Shown: one piece after another, positions 24,531 to 32,760 of the stretch
Layout: the number at the start of each line of letters is the position of its first letter
Numbering within the stretch: position 1 is the first letter of the stretch
From: an uncultured Clostridia bacterium
GTDB lineage: Bacteria > Bacillota > Clostridia > Monoglobales > Monoglobaceae
DNA: 32,760 nucleotides
Reading direction: 5' to 3'
NCBI GenBank assembly: GCA_934463175.1
Contig: CAKSIW010000020.1
Location: forward strand, 1 to 32,760
Notes under the pieces: generated by a model
The model's input: the letters and a program-made list of their open reading frames with translations, nothing else
The model's database searches: none
Told to the model about the DNA's origin: nothing
Program-made: the position numbers and the translations under genes

Positions 24531-25975
24531 GCGGCAATGCTTTCAAAACCGTTTTGATTATGTCGGCGGTCGGGAGTGTGCTGTGCCTGGTTTTGCAGTG
24601 TGCGGCACCGCTTATGAGGAGGCGGTGCGACTTACGGAGATGTTACTGTGCGTGGCTTGTTCCGCTTGCTGTAATGCTGATTCCGATTTCATTCACACTG
24701 CCGCAGAATGCAGTGAGCTTGGTTGAAACCACGGGTCGAGTCATACATACAGCAAAAATATCGGAGCAGGTCACGGCTTCCGCAGGACGGGGATTTGAAC
24801 CGGGGGCGGTGTGGGCGATCGGAGCGGCGGCAATGCTTGTTCGTCTCATTGCGGAATATGCACGGCTCAGACGAACGGTTTGCAAAAGCTCTGTGCGTGA
24901 TGACAGCTTGGAGGGAATACCGAAAAGAATTATTGTTCGCAGAACAGAGCTTCCTGTTTCGCCTATGCTCATCGGTTTTGTGCGTCCTGTTTTGATTTTG
25001 CCGAGCGGTATGTCAGATTCCGAAACACTGAGACTTGTAATTTTGCACGAGCTGACGCACTACAGGCGGCACGATATATATCTGAAGGCGGCAGCAGAGC
25101 TTGCGGTGTGCATACATTGGTTCAATCCTGCGGCATATCTGATCAGAAAAAGAATTGATGAGGAGTGTGAGCTGGCGTGCGATTGTTCCGTGTCAATGAA
25201 GCTGTCTGAGAGTGAACGCGGAAAATATTTGAATGTCATATTGGATTTGATTGAGTCAAACAGCAGGAGAATATGTGCGGCAATGCAGATGTCGGGAAAC
25301 CGAAGATTGCTTGAAAGACGCATTCTGACGGTCAGAAAAGCAAAACCGGCACGGTTTGCCGAAAAGATTGTTTCCATGGCTTTGTCAATGCTGCTGCTGT
25401 TTATCGGAGTATATGCAAGCGGAACCTTGAACGGAAGGACTGCGGACATGCCTGCGGCGGCACCGCCTGACAAAGCGGAGAACGTGAAAGACGAAGTACG
25501 GTCTGAAACGGCGGTTTTGAATATGCCGTCCACAAAAGAGGAGATAACGGCGGAGGATTCGGCGGCACAGGCGGATTTTGCTTCCGAAGCACCGCTTGAG
25601 AAAGAGGCGGACAAAGAAGAGACGGAACAAGCTTTGGAGGAAAGCCCCGAAGATGTGCATGAGGCTGTGAAACGTGTCAACGGCATTACGGGAGAATACA
25701 GCTCTGCAAACGGAGGAAGAAGCCGCGCTGAAGGCATTGTCTGTGATGATAACGGAAACCTGGCGGTGAGCTTCAGCCTTAGCATGCAGACTGCAATCAG
25801 AATCAGGATCTTTGAGACAGAAGCTCATGCTTTGTGCGGAGAATATTCAATCCCTGCGGGTGACGGCAGTATATATGTTTTCGGAGGGCTTGATACGGCA
25901 AGAAAATATGATGTTGAAATCTGCGGCGAGACAGGCTCGGACTGGGCTGTTGAGGGCAGCTACACGATTTATTGA
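24527..25975 (+). CDS. M56-family (BlaR1-like) membrane metallopeptidase, non-penicillin sensor
   Basis: A membrane zinc protease expected to sense an envelope signal and cause cleavage of the adjacent BlaI-type repressor. It has N-terminal hydrophobic segments, then the catalytic HELTHYRRHD (HExxH) near residues 173-182. The downstream EECELACD segment supplies the third zinc ligand and is typical of M56. A further transmembrane helix lies near 285-305. The outer part (about 306-482) has a long acidic Ala/Glu-rich linker and a small beta-rich domain of roughly 90 residues. It lacks the Ser-x-x-Lys penicillin-binding domain of BlaR1/MecR1, so beta-lactams are unlikely to be the signal. Start GTG overlaps the repressor stop. 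An SLH protein gene follows 10 nt later in the same operon. Confidence 0.9.
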   Translation: MSGNAFKTVLIMSAVGSVLCLVLQCAAPLMRRRCDLRRCYCAWLVPLAVMLIPISFTLPQNAVSLVETTGRVIHTAKISEQVTASAGRGFEPGAVWAIGAAAMLVRLIAEYARLRRTVCKSSVRDDSLEGIPKRIIVRRTELPVSPMLIGFVRPVLILPSGMSDSETLRLVILHELTHYRRHDIYLKAAAELAVCIHWFNPAAYLIRKRIDEECELACDCSVSMKLSESERGKYLNVILDLIESNSRRICAAMQMSGNRRLLERRILTVRKAKPARFAEKIVSMALSMLLLFIGVYASGTLNGRTADMPAAAPPDKAENVKDEVRSETAVLNMPSTKEEITAEDSAAQADFASEAPLEKEADKEETEQALEESPEDVHEAVKRVNGITGEYSSANGGRSRAEGIVCDDNGNLAVSFSLSMQTAIRIRIFETEAHALCGEYSIPAGDGSIYVFGGLDTARKYDVEICGETGSDWAVEGSYTIY

Positions 25976-25985
25976 AGGAGGAAAA

Positions 25986-26630
25986 ATGATGAAAAGATTA
26001 TATTCGGTTATTACGGCACTTGTGCTTTTGTGCTCGTGGACTGCGGTGTCGGCGCAGGATATGACGGAGGCACAGAAAAAGGATTTATATGAGCTGAAAA
26101 TCATGGTTGGAGATGAAAACGGAGAGCTTAACCTTGATAATGGGATTACGCGTGCGGAGATGGTGAAAATGCTTTGTGTGGCAGGCAATGTTGACGCAGG
26201 CAGTCATTCGGCAGAATTTCCCGATGTTGCGAAGGAGCATTGGGCGTATGATTTTGTTTGCGCGGCGAAGGAATACGGAATTGCAGAGGGCGATGAGAAC
26301 GGTAATTTTAATCCCGAGGCAGCCGTCACGAATGAGGAGGCGGTTAAGATGGCAGTCAGCCTTTTGGGATATGACGTGATGGCTGAAACAATAGGCGGTT
26401 ATCCGATGGGCTATAACACAACTGCGTCACGTCTCGGAATTACAAAGGATATGCAGCTTGTGCTTGGAAACGCGGCTTTGAGAGGCGATGTCGGTATAAT
26501 GATTTCAAATGCGCTTGATGTGCCGATTATGGCGAAAAAGGACGCCGCAGGCGATGATGAAGCATACACGGTTCTGGACGGCAAGAATGGCTCAGAGCTT
26601 GAAACACTCAGAATCAGAATGAGCAAATAG
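25986..26630 (+). CDS. Small exported SLH-domain protein, third gene of the BlaI/M56 operon
   Basis: A 214-residue cell-wall-bound protein. The signal peptide is MMKRLYSVITALVLL followed by SAVSAQ-like cleavage near residue 23. Three S-layer homology units follow: about 30-75 (ITRAEMVKMLCVAG), 78-130 (FPDVAKEHWAYDFV, GNFNPEAAVTNEEAVKMAV) and 135-190 (GGYPMGYNTTASRLGI, RGDVGIMISNALDVPIM). The third is of the GGYPxGY type common in clostridial S-layer proteins. It has little beyond the SLH units, so it may act as an adaptor, regulator or sensor ligand rather than an enzyme. The open frame extends upstream to 25812, but GGAGG before the ATG at 25986 and the signal peptide fix the start there. 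Confidence 0.85.
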   Translation: MMKRLYSVITALVLLCSWTAVSAQDMTEAQKKDLYELKIMVGDENGELNLDNGITRAEMVKMLCVAGNVDAGSHSAEFPDVAKEHWAYDFVCAAKEYGIAEGDENGNFNPEAAVTNEEAVKMAVSLLGYDVMAETIGGYPMGYNTTASRLGITKDMQLVLGNAALRGDVGIMISNALDVPIMAKKDAAGDDEAYTVLDGKNGSELETLRIRMSK

Positions 26631-26775
26631 ACATTGCGGTGTGAAACTTTTTTTGTTCAATGCAACCTTTAAGGCTTGAAAAAGGTATTTATATCAGATG
26701 GAACATTTTTCATGTCACACCATCTGTGAATGACAAACCGGTTTGTTAAAAACAATTCAAGAAAGGAACATTGAA
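26631..26775 (+). promoter_or_regulatory. Intergenic region with a 14-bp palindrome and competing inverted repeats
   Basis: ACAAACCGGTTTGT (26733-26746) is a perfect palindrome about 30 bp before the next start and could be an operator. GGTGTGA (26638-26644) can pair with TCACACC (26715-26721), while CAGATGG (about 26697) can pair with the overlapping CCATCTG, so two folds exclude each other. No clear promoter boxes were seen. Confidence 0.35.
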
Positions 26776-27402
26776 ATGAAAAAACAAGTTATATCAGCAG
26801 CTATGATTGCTGCAATACTCATGGGAAACGGTGCTTTTGCCGTGAATGCTGTTGAGGACGGAAATGCGGCAGTGATGTTTGCGGAGGAAGCAAGGACGGA
26901 TTTTATAAAGGCAGCATTGGAGGCAGGAATTATAGAAAATTCCGAACAAAAGCTTGATGAAGAAATCAGCCGTGAGCAGTTTTGTGAGTTTGCATACAAC
27001 ATGCTGAACAAGGTGAAGGAGCTGCCGGCGGCAAAGCTTTCGCGCAATCCTTTTGACGATGTGAACAACTATAAAATCAACGCCTTGGCATTTGTCGGTA
27101 TTGTCAGCGGAAAGGGCGAAAACGTTTTTGCGCCGAATGATAAAATTTCGCGCGAGGAAGCAGCAGTCATATTCTGCCGCATTGCAAAGTATGCGGAAGC
27201 AGAGCTTCCGATTGCCAAGGTGGATATGAGCTATTCCGACAATGTTCAAATCTCCGACTGGGCTGTTTCGTCGGTATACAGCCTGAAGCTCTCGGGCGTG
27301 ATGGAGAACAGCAGCGGTGAAGCTTTTAACCCTGCCGCTGCATATACTGTTGAAGAAACTGTGGCGTCGCTTCTGAGATTGAGAGATATTATAAAAAAAT
27401 AA
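26776..27402 (+). CDS. Small exported SLH-domain protein
   Basis: A 208-residue exported protein. The signal peptide MKKQVISAAMIAAILMGNGAF ends at an Ala-rich cleavage site near residue 25. Three SLH-like units follow: about 38-85 (ISREQFCEFAYNMLNKV), 92-140 (NPFDDVNNYKINALAFVGIVSG, ISREEAAVIFCRIAKYAE) and 150-205 (MSYSDNVQISDWAVSSVYSLKLSGVM, YTVEETVASLLRL). It would bind secondary cell-wall polymer. I chose the ATG at 26776 rather than the earlier in-frame start at 26743 because of the AAGAAAGGA ribosome-binding site and the signal peptide. It is separated from the previous SLH gene by 145 nt with dyad elements, so it may have its own promoter. Its stop codon is part of the terminator stem that follows. 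Confidence 0.85.
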   Translation: MKKQVISAAMIAAILMGNGAFAVNAVEDGNAAVMFAEEARTDFIKAALEAGIIENSEQKLDEEISREQFCEFAYNMLNKVKELPAAKLSRNPFDDVNNYKINALAFVGIVSGKGENVFAPNDKISREEAAVIFCRIAKYAEAELPIAKVDMSYSDNVQISDWAVSSVYSLKLSGVMENSSGEAFNPAAAYTVEETVASLLRLRDIIKK

Positions 27403-27464
27403 TAGGAAAAACAAAACAGGAGACCTCCCCGTTCGGGGAGGTCTCCTGTTTTGTTTTTCCTATT
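27401..27464. terminator. Bidirectional intrinsic terminator, 30-bp perfect stem
   Basis: Bases 27401-27430 and 27435-27464 are perfect reverse complements around a GTTC loop, with a GGAGACCTCCCC core, A-rich 5' and T-rich 3' flanks within the stem. The TAA of the upstream gene (27400-27402) and the TAG of the convergent gene (27460-27462 on the minus strand) both lie in it, so it stops transcription from both sides. Confidence 0.93.
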
Positions 27465-30400
27465 TTATTATGCTCACCCAAAGGATTTTCGCAATTTGTT
27501 CACGAAGCAGGAAGTCAAGCGGCTTCAGACTGCCGTTCTCAAAGCCTGAGACGATTCCCTGCTCTGTCAGATAGCTGACAGCGTCGGCTGCATATTCCGA
27601 AACCTTTGAACTGTCGGAGAATGCAAGATGTCCGTCGGAGGTTTCGTTTTCAAAGAATACTCTGTAGACAAGCGTCATTGCGTCCTGACGTGTCACTCTC
27701 TCTGAGAGCTTTGCCTCGATTCCGCGTGATGTCATGCTGCCCTTGAACCAGCCTGCATTATATGCCGCTGCCGCATAGGGCTTCACCCAGTCGTCAATTT
27801 CGTCCGCGTCGGCAAACATGCTCACATCTGTTGTGCCGATTGCCGTACCGTTTGCCGCAGCAAGAATTTTCACAAGCTCGCCGCGTGTTATCTCGTTTTC
27901 GGGCTTGAAGTGCAAGCCGTCTGCCTCAGAATAGCCGTTAATGAAGCCGATGTATGCAAGGCTGCTTATATAAAGCTTTGCCCAGCTGCCGCCTATGTCA
28001 TCAAAGACGCTTTCGGACATTTTCGGATTTTCGATAACAGCATATTTTCCGCTGCCGATTGCATATTCAGACATCATGCTTCTTGCTTCATCAAAGCTTC
28101 CGCCGATGTATACCCATTTTCCGATTCTCTCGGAGTATTTGTAAACACCAAGGTTTGCATTGTTTCCTGTTCCTGTGACCTCAAGGTCAAGCAGAAGCTT
28201 GTCGAGCTTTGAAAGCGTTTCAACATGCAGAATGTCCGAACGGAAAAGGCTGCCTTCGGGAAGTCCGTTTGCATATGCCGAGGTGTTCACGTCAGTTCCC
28301 ATAACAAGATAGTTTTCCGCATTGATGTCCTTGCCTGCCGCAAATGCTGTGTTTCCGTCCTGCTTTGACACAGAATCTGCGTCGGCATAGAGCTTATATG
28401 CCTTGACTTCGGCACTGCTGGTCATTGAGACTTTCACCTTTTCAATGAGTGCGGCAACCTCATCGGGGATAACATCACGGCGAACCGAACCGCCACCGCC
28501 GCCTGACGATGAACCGCCGCCCGATTCCTGATTGCCGACAATGCCCGAATCGTAAATGTCGGTCAAAAATGCATTCCCGCCAAGTGCCAGCTGTGCCTTG
28601 ACAACGAACGGTGACGGACTGTTTTGCATTACCACTGCGGAGCTGTTGCCCGATGAATCAATCAGTGCAGCCTCGGACGGGTCGGAGAGGAGCGACCATT
28701 TCAGCTTCTCGTTTGCAATGCTGAATCCCAGCTCACTGCCGTCCGCACCGAGTCCGACTGCGGTCAGCTCGGTTGTTGTGCTGCCGTTTGCGGATTTTTG
28801 CCCCTTAATTTTAATTCCGCTGATTTTTGCCGCGGACTTGTTGACAACAGTTGCAACATGCTCTGTTTTGTTGCCGTTCTTGTCTGCCGCAACAATTTTA
28901 ACCTCATGGGAATATTCGGGGTTTACAACGCTCAGCGTTGTTTCAAACTTTCCGTCCGAATTTTTGATATATGCCCCCGAAACCACTTGTGTGTTGTCAA
29001 GGTATATATCAAGCGTTACGCTGTCGTCCGTTGTCAGCTTAATCGGAATACCGACACTCGGGTCAAACAGACTGCCGTTTTGCGGATATTCGATTTTCAA
29101 ATCCGCAGGCGTCGTGTCAACCGAGAACTTTTGAGTCTTGACCGTGACATCGCCGTCGCGGTTGATGAACACAACATCAACAATGTGGTCTCCGTCCGAA
29201 AGGTTGAATGCCGCATAGCCCTTGCCGCCTGTTGACGGGTTGTTGACAAGCTTTTGACCGTATTGCTTTTCGTCAATATCAAACCGAACAGTGACTTCAT
29301 CGTTCGGAGCTGTGCCGAAGTTTGTGATTTCATATTCAAACAGTGCTGTTGCGTTGCCTGCCTGAAGGTATGAAACGTTTTTACTGTCGGTTTTGTTTTC
29401 CGACCCGAAGGCTGTGATGTTCAGATTAACAGCCGGCGGATTCGGAATCGGGACAGTGACCTCGGAGCTGATCCGTTCACTGCTGAAGAAACCGCTTCCC
29501 TCGTTCACATTCACGGCATATGCCTCAACACGGTATGTTTCGCCCGGTGTGATTGACGAGGTGTATCTCGGGGTGCCATTATCGTCAAGAACTGTGCTGT
29601 CACCCTTGAAATATGTTGCAACATTGCCTTTCTTTTCAAAGTCTCCGACATATCCGCCCATTGCGGGGAGAAGCTCAAAGCTGCCGTCGGCAAGCTTTTT
29701 ATAGATGTTGAACTGCACGCCCGTTGCATTTTGCGGAACATCTGCCGAAACATCGAGCCGTCCGTCACCGCCTGCCCATGCTCGGAAGCTTTGCGGTGCG
29801 GCAAGCGTGTTCGGGTTAATAAAGGTGAGCGGAGTGCTTGTGTATTTGCTTGTGAACATGCTGTTGTTGAGGATTGAATCCATTCTGACAACATATTGTC
29901 CTGACGGAATGTTAATGGGTATATCCTTGCTGCCCGAGCCTTCCTCATTTGCGATGATATAGCCGGGGTGTTCGTTTGTGATGACATTTCCATCATCATC
30001 GGTGAAGGATTCCAGAACAACACTGCCGTCACTGTTGCACGGAACAAGCGCAATGCTGACTGTGGCATTCGTATCTGCTGTCCAGCTTGTGCTGAGAACC
30101 GAGGAACTGTTGTTTATGCTTGCAGAGTTAATCTGAAGGTTCGGCTTGATTGAAGGAACGGTCAGAATTGTGTAGTCACTGATTTCAACTCCGTTTGTCG
30201 ATTCAACCGTCCACGAGCCGTTCACAAGCTCGGAGTTTCTGAGGTTAATATATGCATATTTCTTTGTCACTCCTGTTGCATTGTCGGTCTTTTCGCTGAA
30301 GAGCAGATTTGCACCCTGTGCATTGTTTTCTTCCTGCGTCAGGTCATATCTGTACGGCACAACGGTATATTCCGATGTGTCAGGCTTTGTAACACGGAAT

Positions 30401-32760
30401 GAGGGTTCCTGCTCTCCTTCGTAATAAACACGGAGAACAACATCGTTGCCTTCAGACATTTTGCTTGTCACGTCCGCAGTGAAGCGGTCTGCACTCTGAA
30501 GAGCGAGCGGTGATGTGAAGGAGGAGGCGGTGTAGCTGTCAACGGTTGAACCGACAACTGCCGCGCCCGAGCCGATTCCCATAAGCTGAATGTTGCCCTC
30601 CGCATCGGGAACCTGCATAACCTCAAGGAATCTCATCTGTCTGTGTCCTTGTGTTCCGCCGCCGCTGCTGCTGCCGTTTGCGGTTGACATTTCCTGAGAG
30701 TCAAGGTCGATTTCCTCGATTTCGTCAATTTCGCTTCCTCTCAAAAGCCTGAATGAATTGCTGTCATAGTAGTATACAAAGCCGCCGCTGAATATCAGAA
30801 TCTGAACTCCGCCTGCAATAAACTTGTTTGTTATGACAAGTGTGACTCCTGCGAGCTTGCCGAGTCCGGGAATGTTCAGACTGCCGCTTATCTTGCCCAT
30901 CATGAAAAATTCAGGTTCGGTTGTCAGACCGAGTGAGACATTTCCGAGAACGATTCCCGAGAATAAGTCAACCGTTCCCGACAGCTTCATGCTGAAGCCT
31001 GTTGTCCAGTCAAACTCACCCTTTGCAACGAATTTAATCTGATCAAAGCCTGCCGGAGCACCTGTTATGCTGAAGGTCAGACCGTTGCCCGAGATTGACA
31101 TGTCAGCTTGCATAGCCATGACCTGAACAAGGTCGAAGGCTGCCATAACGCTGACTGTGACAGGCGGTCTTGCATCGCCCGTATAGTTGATTGAGCTTGC
31201 AAGATCGGAAATTCCGCCGCCGAGACCTGTCAGATTTGAAACACCGGGAACAATCGGGATTTTAAACCCTTTTATTTCAAGGTATATTGTGTCAAGACAG
31301 ATTTTTCCGGTGTTTGTTTCCGCCAGACTCATTCTGAATGCGGAGCTGATCGGACCGATTCCGATTCCTAAGTCAACACCTGCGTTAAATTCATATGTGT
31401 TGAAGGACACACCCATGCTGAAGCCGTTAAGCTTACCCTTGTTTTTGCCCCTCGCGTTCATCGCGTTCTGATTCTGTCCTTCTGCCGTTGTCGCTCTGTG
31501 ATTTCCTGCGTTTACAATACGGCTTGATTCGGGAGTTGGGTTTGAACCTGCCGCACCGTTTGAAATGGTTGAACTGTTGTTTTGTGAACCGCCTGCCGGG
31601 AACACCGAGTCGGGAAGCTCAATTTCAACATTTGCAGCAAGTCCGACAAAACCTGTGATGATTTTGCCTTCCTCGTTTCTGTCCTCATGCTCGCCAAAGA
31701 GAATTGAGTCAACCGAAACGCCGAGCGAACCGCCGTCGCCGAAGGTGCCGAGTGAGTTCGTTGCTGAGTTGCCGTTCTTGAAGAGCTTCTTTGTGCTGCT
31801 TTCGGCAGGTGCGGTGGCTGTGCTGCCTGAAGTGCTGCTGCCTGAGCCGCTTGAGCCGCTTGAGCCGCTTGAACTGCCCGAACCGCTTGAGCCACTTGAA
31901 CTGCCTGAACCGCTTGAACTGCCTGAACTGCCTGAACCGCTTGAGCCGCTTGAGCCGTCTGAACTGCCGGAAGGTCTTGCAGATTGCCATGAGCTGCTGC
32001 CTCTTGCTCTTGCATATTGCCAGCGTCCGTTGTTTGCGGGAGTCTGTGCTGCATCTTGGGTTTCTGCCGGGGTTTCACCTGTCTGGGTGTTGCCCTCGCT
32101 TTGAGCAGCCTCGTCCTCATCCTTGCTCATTCCGAGAGGGAATGAGACGGAACCGCTGAAGTTGATGGTGTATCTTCCGTCCTGACAGCCAAGCTCGCCA
32201 TAATTCAGGTTGAAGATGAAACCGCCCATGTTTTGCAGAAGCCAGCCGCCGCCGAGAAGCTGAAGCTGGGGAGCGAGTGTGTTTGAAATTCCGCCCTCAT
32301 CATCGCCGTCATATGAATATATGTCGTCAAGCATCATGCGGATCATGAATTTGTTCTTCCATATGGTGGAGGCATTTATAACGCTCAGATCACCATCGCC
32401 CTCAACACGCATTTCCGTGGGCGCATTGCCGTTGAATTTTGCGGTGAAGGAGAGTGGCATCATTGAGTTATAGTATAAAATGCGGTTGACTTTTATGTTG
32501 TCCGAACCGGGGATTGTCTGAAAGCCCTCAATGTCGGGGTTTGTCACAGAGGTATCCGTGCTTATGACAAGCTCCTTGTGTGTTGAGGTTTCGGCGTTCA
32601 GACCGTTGCGATAGAGAACCTTGAAAACGCCGCGTCCTTCCATGAGGATTTCACCGTCGAGTGCTTCAAGCTGAGATTTATATTCCTCAAACTGCTCTTC
32701 AATTGATTTTCCGCCCGCCTCTGCCGTGAACAGACGCATTTCATAGTGTGCTGTTGCGGC
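27460..32760 (-). CDS. Giant SLH-anchored surface protein (5' partial)
   Basis: The frame is still open at the window edge (7 more codons beyond the first Met at 32739), and there is no signal peptide, so the start lies outside; residue numbers count from that Met. Visible are an N-terminal beta-rich part (1-230); a Ser-Gly low-complexity tract (about 253-310) encoded by 6/9-base tandem repeats; and beta-rich Gly/amphipathic sequence (about 320-690; GVSFNTYEFNAGVDLG). An FN3-like region lies near 980-1100 (APQSFRAWAGG, VQFNIYKKL), and Ig-like domains near 1115-1310. A Gly-Ser linker (about 1403-1416) precedes three SLH units at about 1576-1758 (ITRGELVKILAAANG, VTRQDAMTLVYRVF, LLREQIAKILWV). 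It would be bound to the cell wall. No catalytic motif was seen; adhesin or structural S-layer-associated roles are possible. Confidence 0.85.
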   Translation of the reverse strand, partial: AATAHYEMRLFTAEAGGKSIEEQFEEYKSQLEALDGEILMEGRGVFKVLYRNGLNAETSTHKELVISTDTSVTNPDIEGFQTIPGSDNIKVNRILYYNSMMPLSFTAKFNGNAPTEMRVEGDGDLSVINASTIWKNKFMIRMMLDDIYSYDGDDEGGISNTLAPQLQLLGGGWLLQNMGGFIFNLNYGELGCQDGRYTINFSGSVSFPLGMSKDEDEAAQSEGNTQTGETPAETQDAAQTPANNGRWQYARARGSSSWQSARPSGSSDGSSGSSGSGSSGSSSGSGSSSGSSGSGSSSGSSGSSGSGSSTSGSTATAPAESSTKKLFKNGNSATNSLGTFGDGGSLGVSVDSILFGEHEDRNEEGKIITGFVGLAANVEIELPDSVFPAGGSQNNSSTISNGAAGSNPTPESSRIVNAGNHRATTAEGQNQNAMNARGKNKGKLNGFSMGVSFNTYEFNAGVDLGIGIGPISSAFRMSLAETNTGKICLDTIYLEIKGFKIPIVPGVSNLTGLGGGISDLASSINYTGDARPPVTVSVMAAFDLVQVMAMQADMSISGNGLTFSITGAPAGFDQIKFVAKGEFDWTTGFSMKLSGTVDLFSGIVLGNVSLGLTTEPEFFMMGKISGSLNIPGLGKLAGVTLVITNKFIAGGVQILIFSGGFVYYYDSNSFRLLRGSEIDEIEEIDLDSQEMSTANGSSSGGGTQGHRQMRFLEVMQVPDAEGNIQLMGIGSGAAVVGSTVDSYTASSFTSPLALQSADRFTADVTSKMSEGNDVVLRVYYEGEQEPSFRVTKPDTSEYTVVPYRYDLTQEENNAQGANLLFSEKTDNATGVTKKYAYINLRNSELVNGSWTVESTNGVEISDYTILTVPSIKPNLQINSASINNSSSVLSTSWTADTNATVSIALVPCNSDGSVVLESFTDDDGNVITNEHPGYIIANEEGSGSKDIPINIPSGQYVVRMDSILNNSMFTSKYTSTPLTFINPNTLAAPQSFRAWAGGDGRLDVSADVPQNATGVQFNIYKKLADGSFELLPAMGGYVGDFEKKGNVATYFKGDSTVLDDNGTPRYTSSITPGETYRVEAYAVNVNEGSGFFSSERISSEVTVPIPNPPAVNLNITAFGSENKTDSKNVSYLQAGNATALFEYEITNFGTAPNDEVTVRFDIDEKQYGQKLVNNPSTGGKGYAAFNLSDGDHIVDVVFINRDGDVTVKTQKFSVDTTPADLKIEYPQNGSLFDPSVGIPIKLTTDDSVTLDIYLDNTQVVSGAYIKNSDGKFETTLSVVNPEYSHEVKIVAADKNGNKTEHVATVVNKSAAKISGIKIKGQKSANGSTTTELTAVGLGADGSELGFSIANEKLKWSLLSDPSEAALIDSSGNSSAVVMQNSPSPFVVKAQLALGGNAFLTDIYDSGIVGNQESGGGSSSGGGGGSVRRDVIPDEVAALIEKVKVSMTSSAEVKAYKLYADADSVSKQDGNTAFAAGKDINAENYLVMGTDVNTSAYANGLPEGSLFRSDILHVETLSKLDKLLLDLEVTGTGNNANLGVYKYSERIGKWVYIGGSFDEARSMMSEYAIGSGKYAVIENPKMSESVFDDIGGSWAKLYISSLAYIGFINGYSEADGLHFKPENEITRGELVKILAAANGTAIGTTDVSMFADADEIDDWVKPYAAAAYNAGWFKGSMTSRGIEAKLSERVTRQDAMTLVYRVFFENETSDGHLAFSDSSKVSEYAADAVSYLTEQGIVSGFENGSLKPLDFLLREQIAKILWVSIIK
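31800..31985 (-). repeat. Ser-Gly coding tandem repeat tract
   Basis: Imperfect 6- and 9-base units of the GCTTGAGCC/GAACTGCC kind (plus strand view) encode runs of Ser and Gly in the giant SLH protein. Such a tract is prone to slippage, so its length may vary between strains without changing frame when units of three are gained or lost. Confidence 0.8.

Noticed and set aside
24527..25975. Beta-lactam resistance regulator BlaR1/MecR1
   Set aside because: No penicillin-binding Ser-x-x-Lys domain and no beta-lactamase gene nearby; only the M56 part is shared.
31791..32159. Open frames opposite the Ser-Gly tract, rich in Cys-Leu-Ser-Arg or Pro-Leu-Glu repeats
   Set aside because: They are mirror frames of the Ser-Gly repeat in the giant SLH gene, with no ribosome-binding site or domain.
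1..32760. tRNA, rRNA or CRISPR arrays
   Set aside because: I saw no cloverleaf, rRNA-like sequence or spaced direct repeats on either strand, though a profile scan would be more sensitive.

Overview
The window looks like a chromosomal segment of a spore-forming, saccharolytic member of the Clostridia (Firmicutes). Three things support this. There is an alpha/beta-type small acid-soluble spore protein gene. The sugar ABC importer is of the LplA/LplB/YtcP kind. Several proteins are anchored by S-layer homology (SLH) domains, together with Gram-positive style ribosome-binding sites and a lipobox. The genus cannot be fixed from sequence alone; a pectin- or gum-degrading gut clostridium is a reasonable guess.

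Region 1 (1-15469) is a polysaccharide-utilisation locus on the + strand. It holds a very large secreted heparinase II/III-fold polysaccharide lyase (5' end outside the window), a secreted concanavalin-like/CBM-like binding protein, a solute-binding lipoprotein, two ABC permeases and a second secreted concanavalin-like protein. After a perfect 12-bp hairpin come three predicted cytoplasmic enzymes: a GH105 unsaturated uronyl hydrolase, a GH130 mannoside phosphorylase/hydrolase and a GH78 alpha-L-rhamnosidase. No transporter ATPase is encoded, so a shared MsmK-type ATPase elsewhere is implied. Together the genes suggest lyase cleavage of an acidic polymer outside the cell, uptake of unsaturated oligosaccharides, and removal of the terminal 4,5-unsaturated uronate, mannose and rhamnose inside.

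Region 2 (15470-18627) encodes a glycyl radical enzyme and its radical-SAM activase. The thiyl Cys-x-Glu motif marks it as a dehydratase/lyase type, but the substrate is not evident. Stretches I sampled by eye are AT-richer than region 1.

Region 3 (18628-22542) is a decayed, rearranged stretch. It holds a fragment of an AbiEii-type nucleotidyltransferase toxin, an SGNH carbohydrate esterase that has lost its N-terminal domain, and the C-terminal half of a GH29 alpha-L-fucosidase with in-frame stops, all closed by a terminator. A large serine recombinase with its own promoter follows. The last codons of this recombinase overlap, tail to tail, a truncated SASP gene, as expected if the element inserted into the SASP coding sequence.

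Region 4 (22543-27402) has an acyltransferase-3 membrane protein, then a BlaI-type repressor, an M56 (BlaR1-like) membrane peptidase without a penicillin-binding domain, and two small exported SLH proteins. A strong promoter with two BlaI-type dyads lies inside the 3' end of the acyltransferase gene. It would give the repressor operon a leader of about 300 nt that can fold into a three-way junction. Region 5 (27401-32760) has a 64-nt perfect bidirectional terminator, and on the - strand the C-terminal 1,766 codons of a giant SLH-anchored surface protein whose start lies beyond the window.
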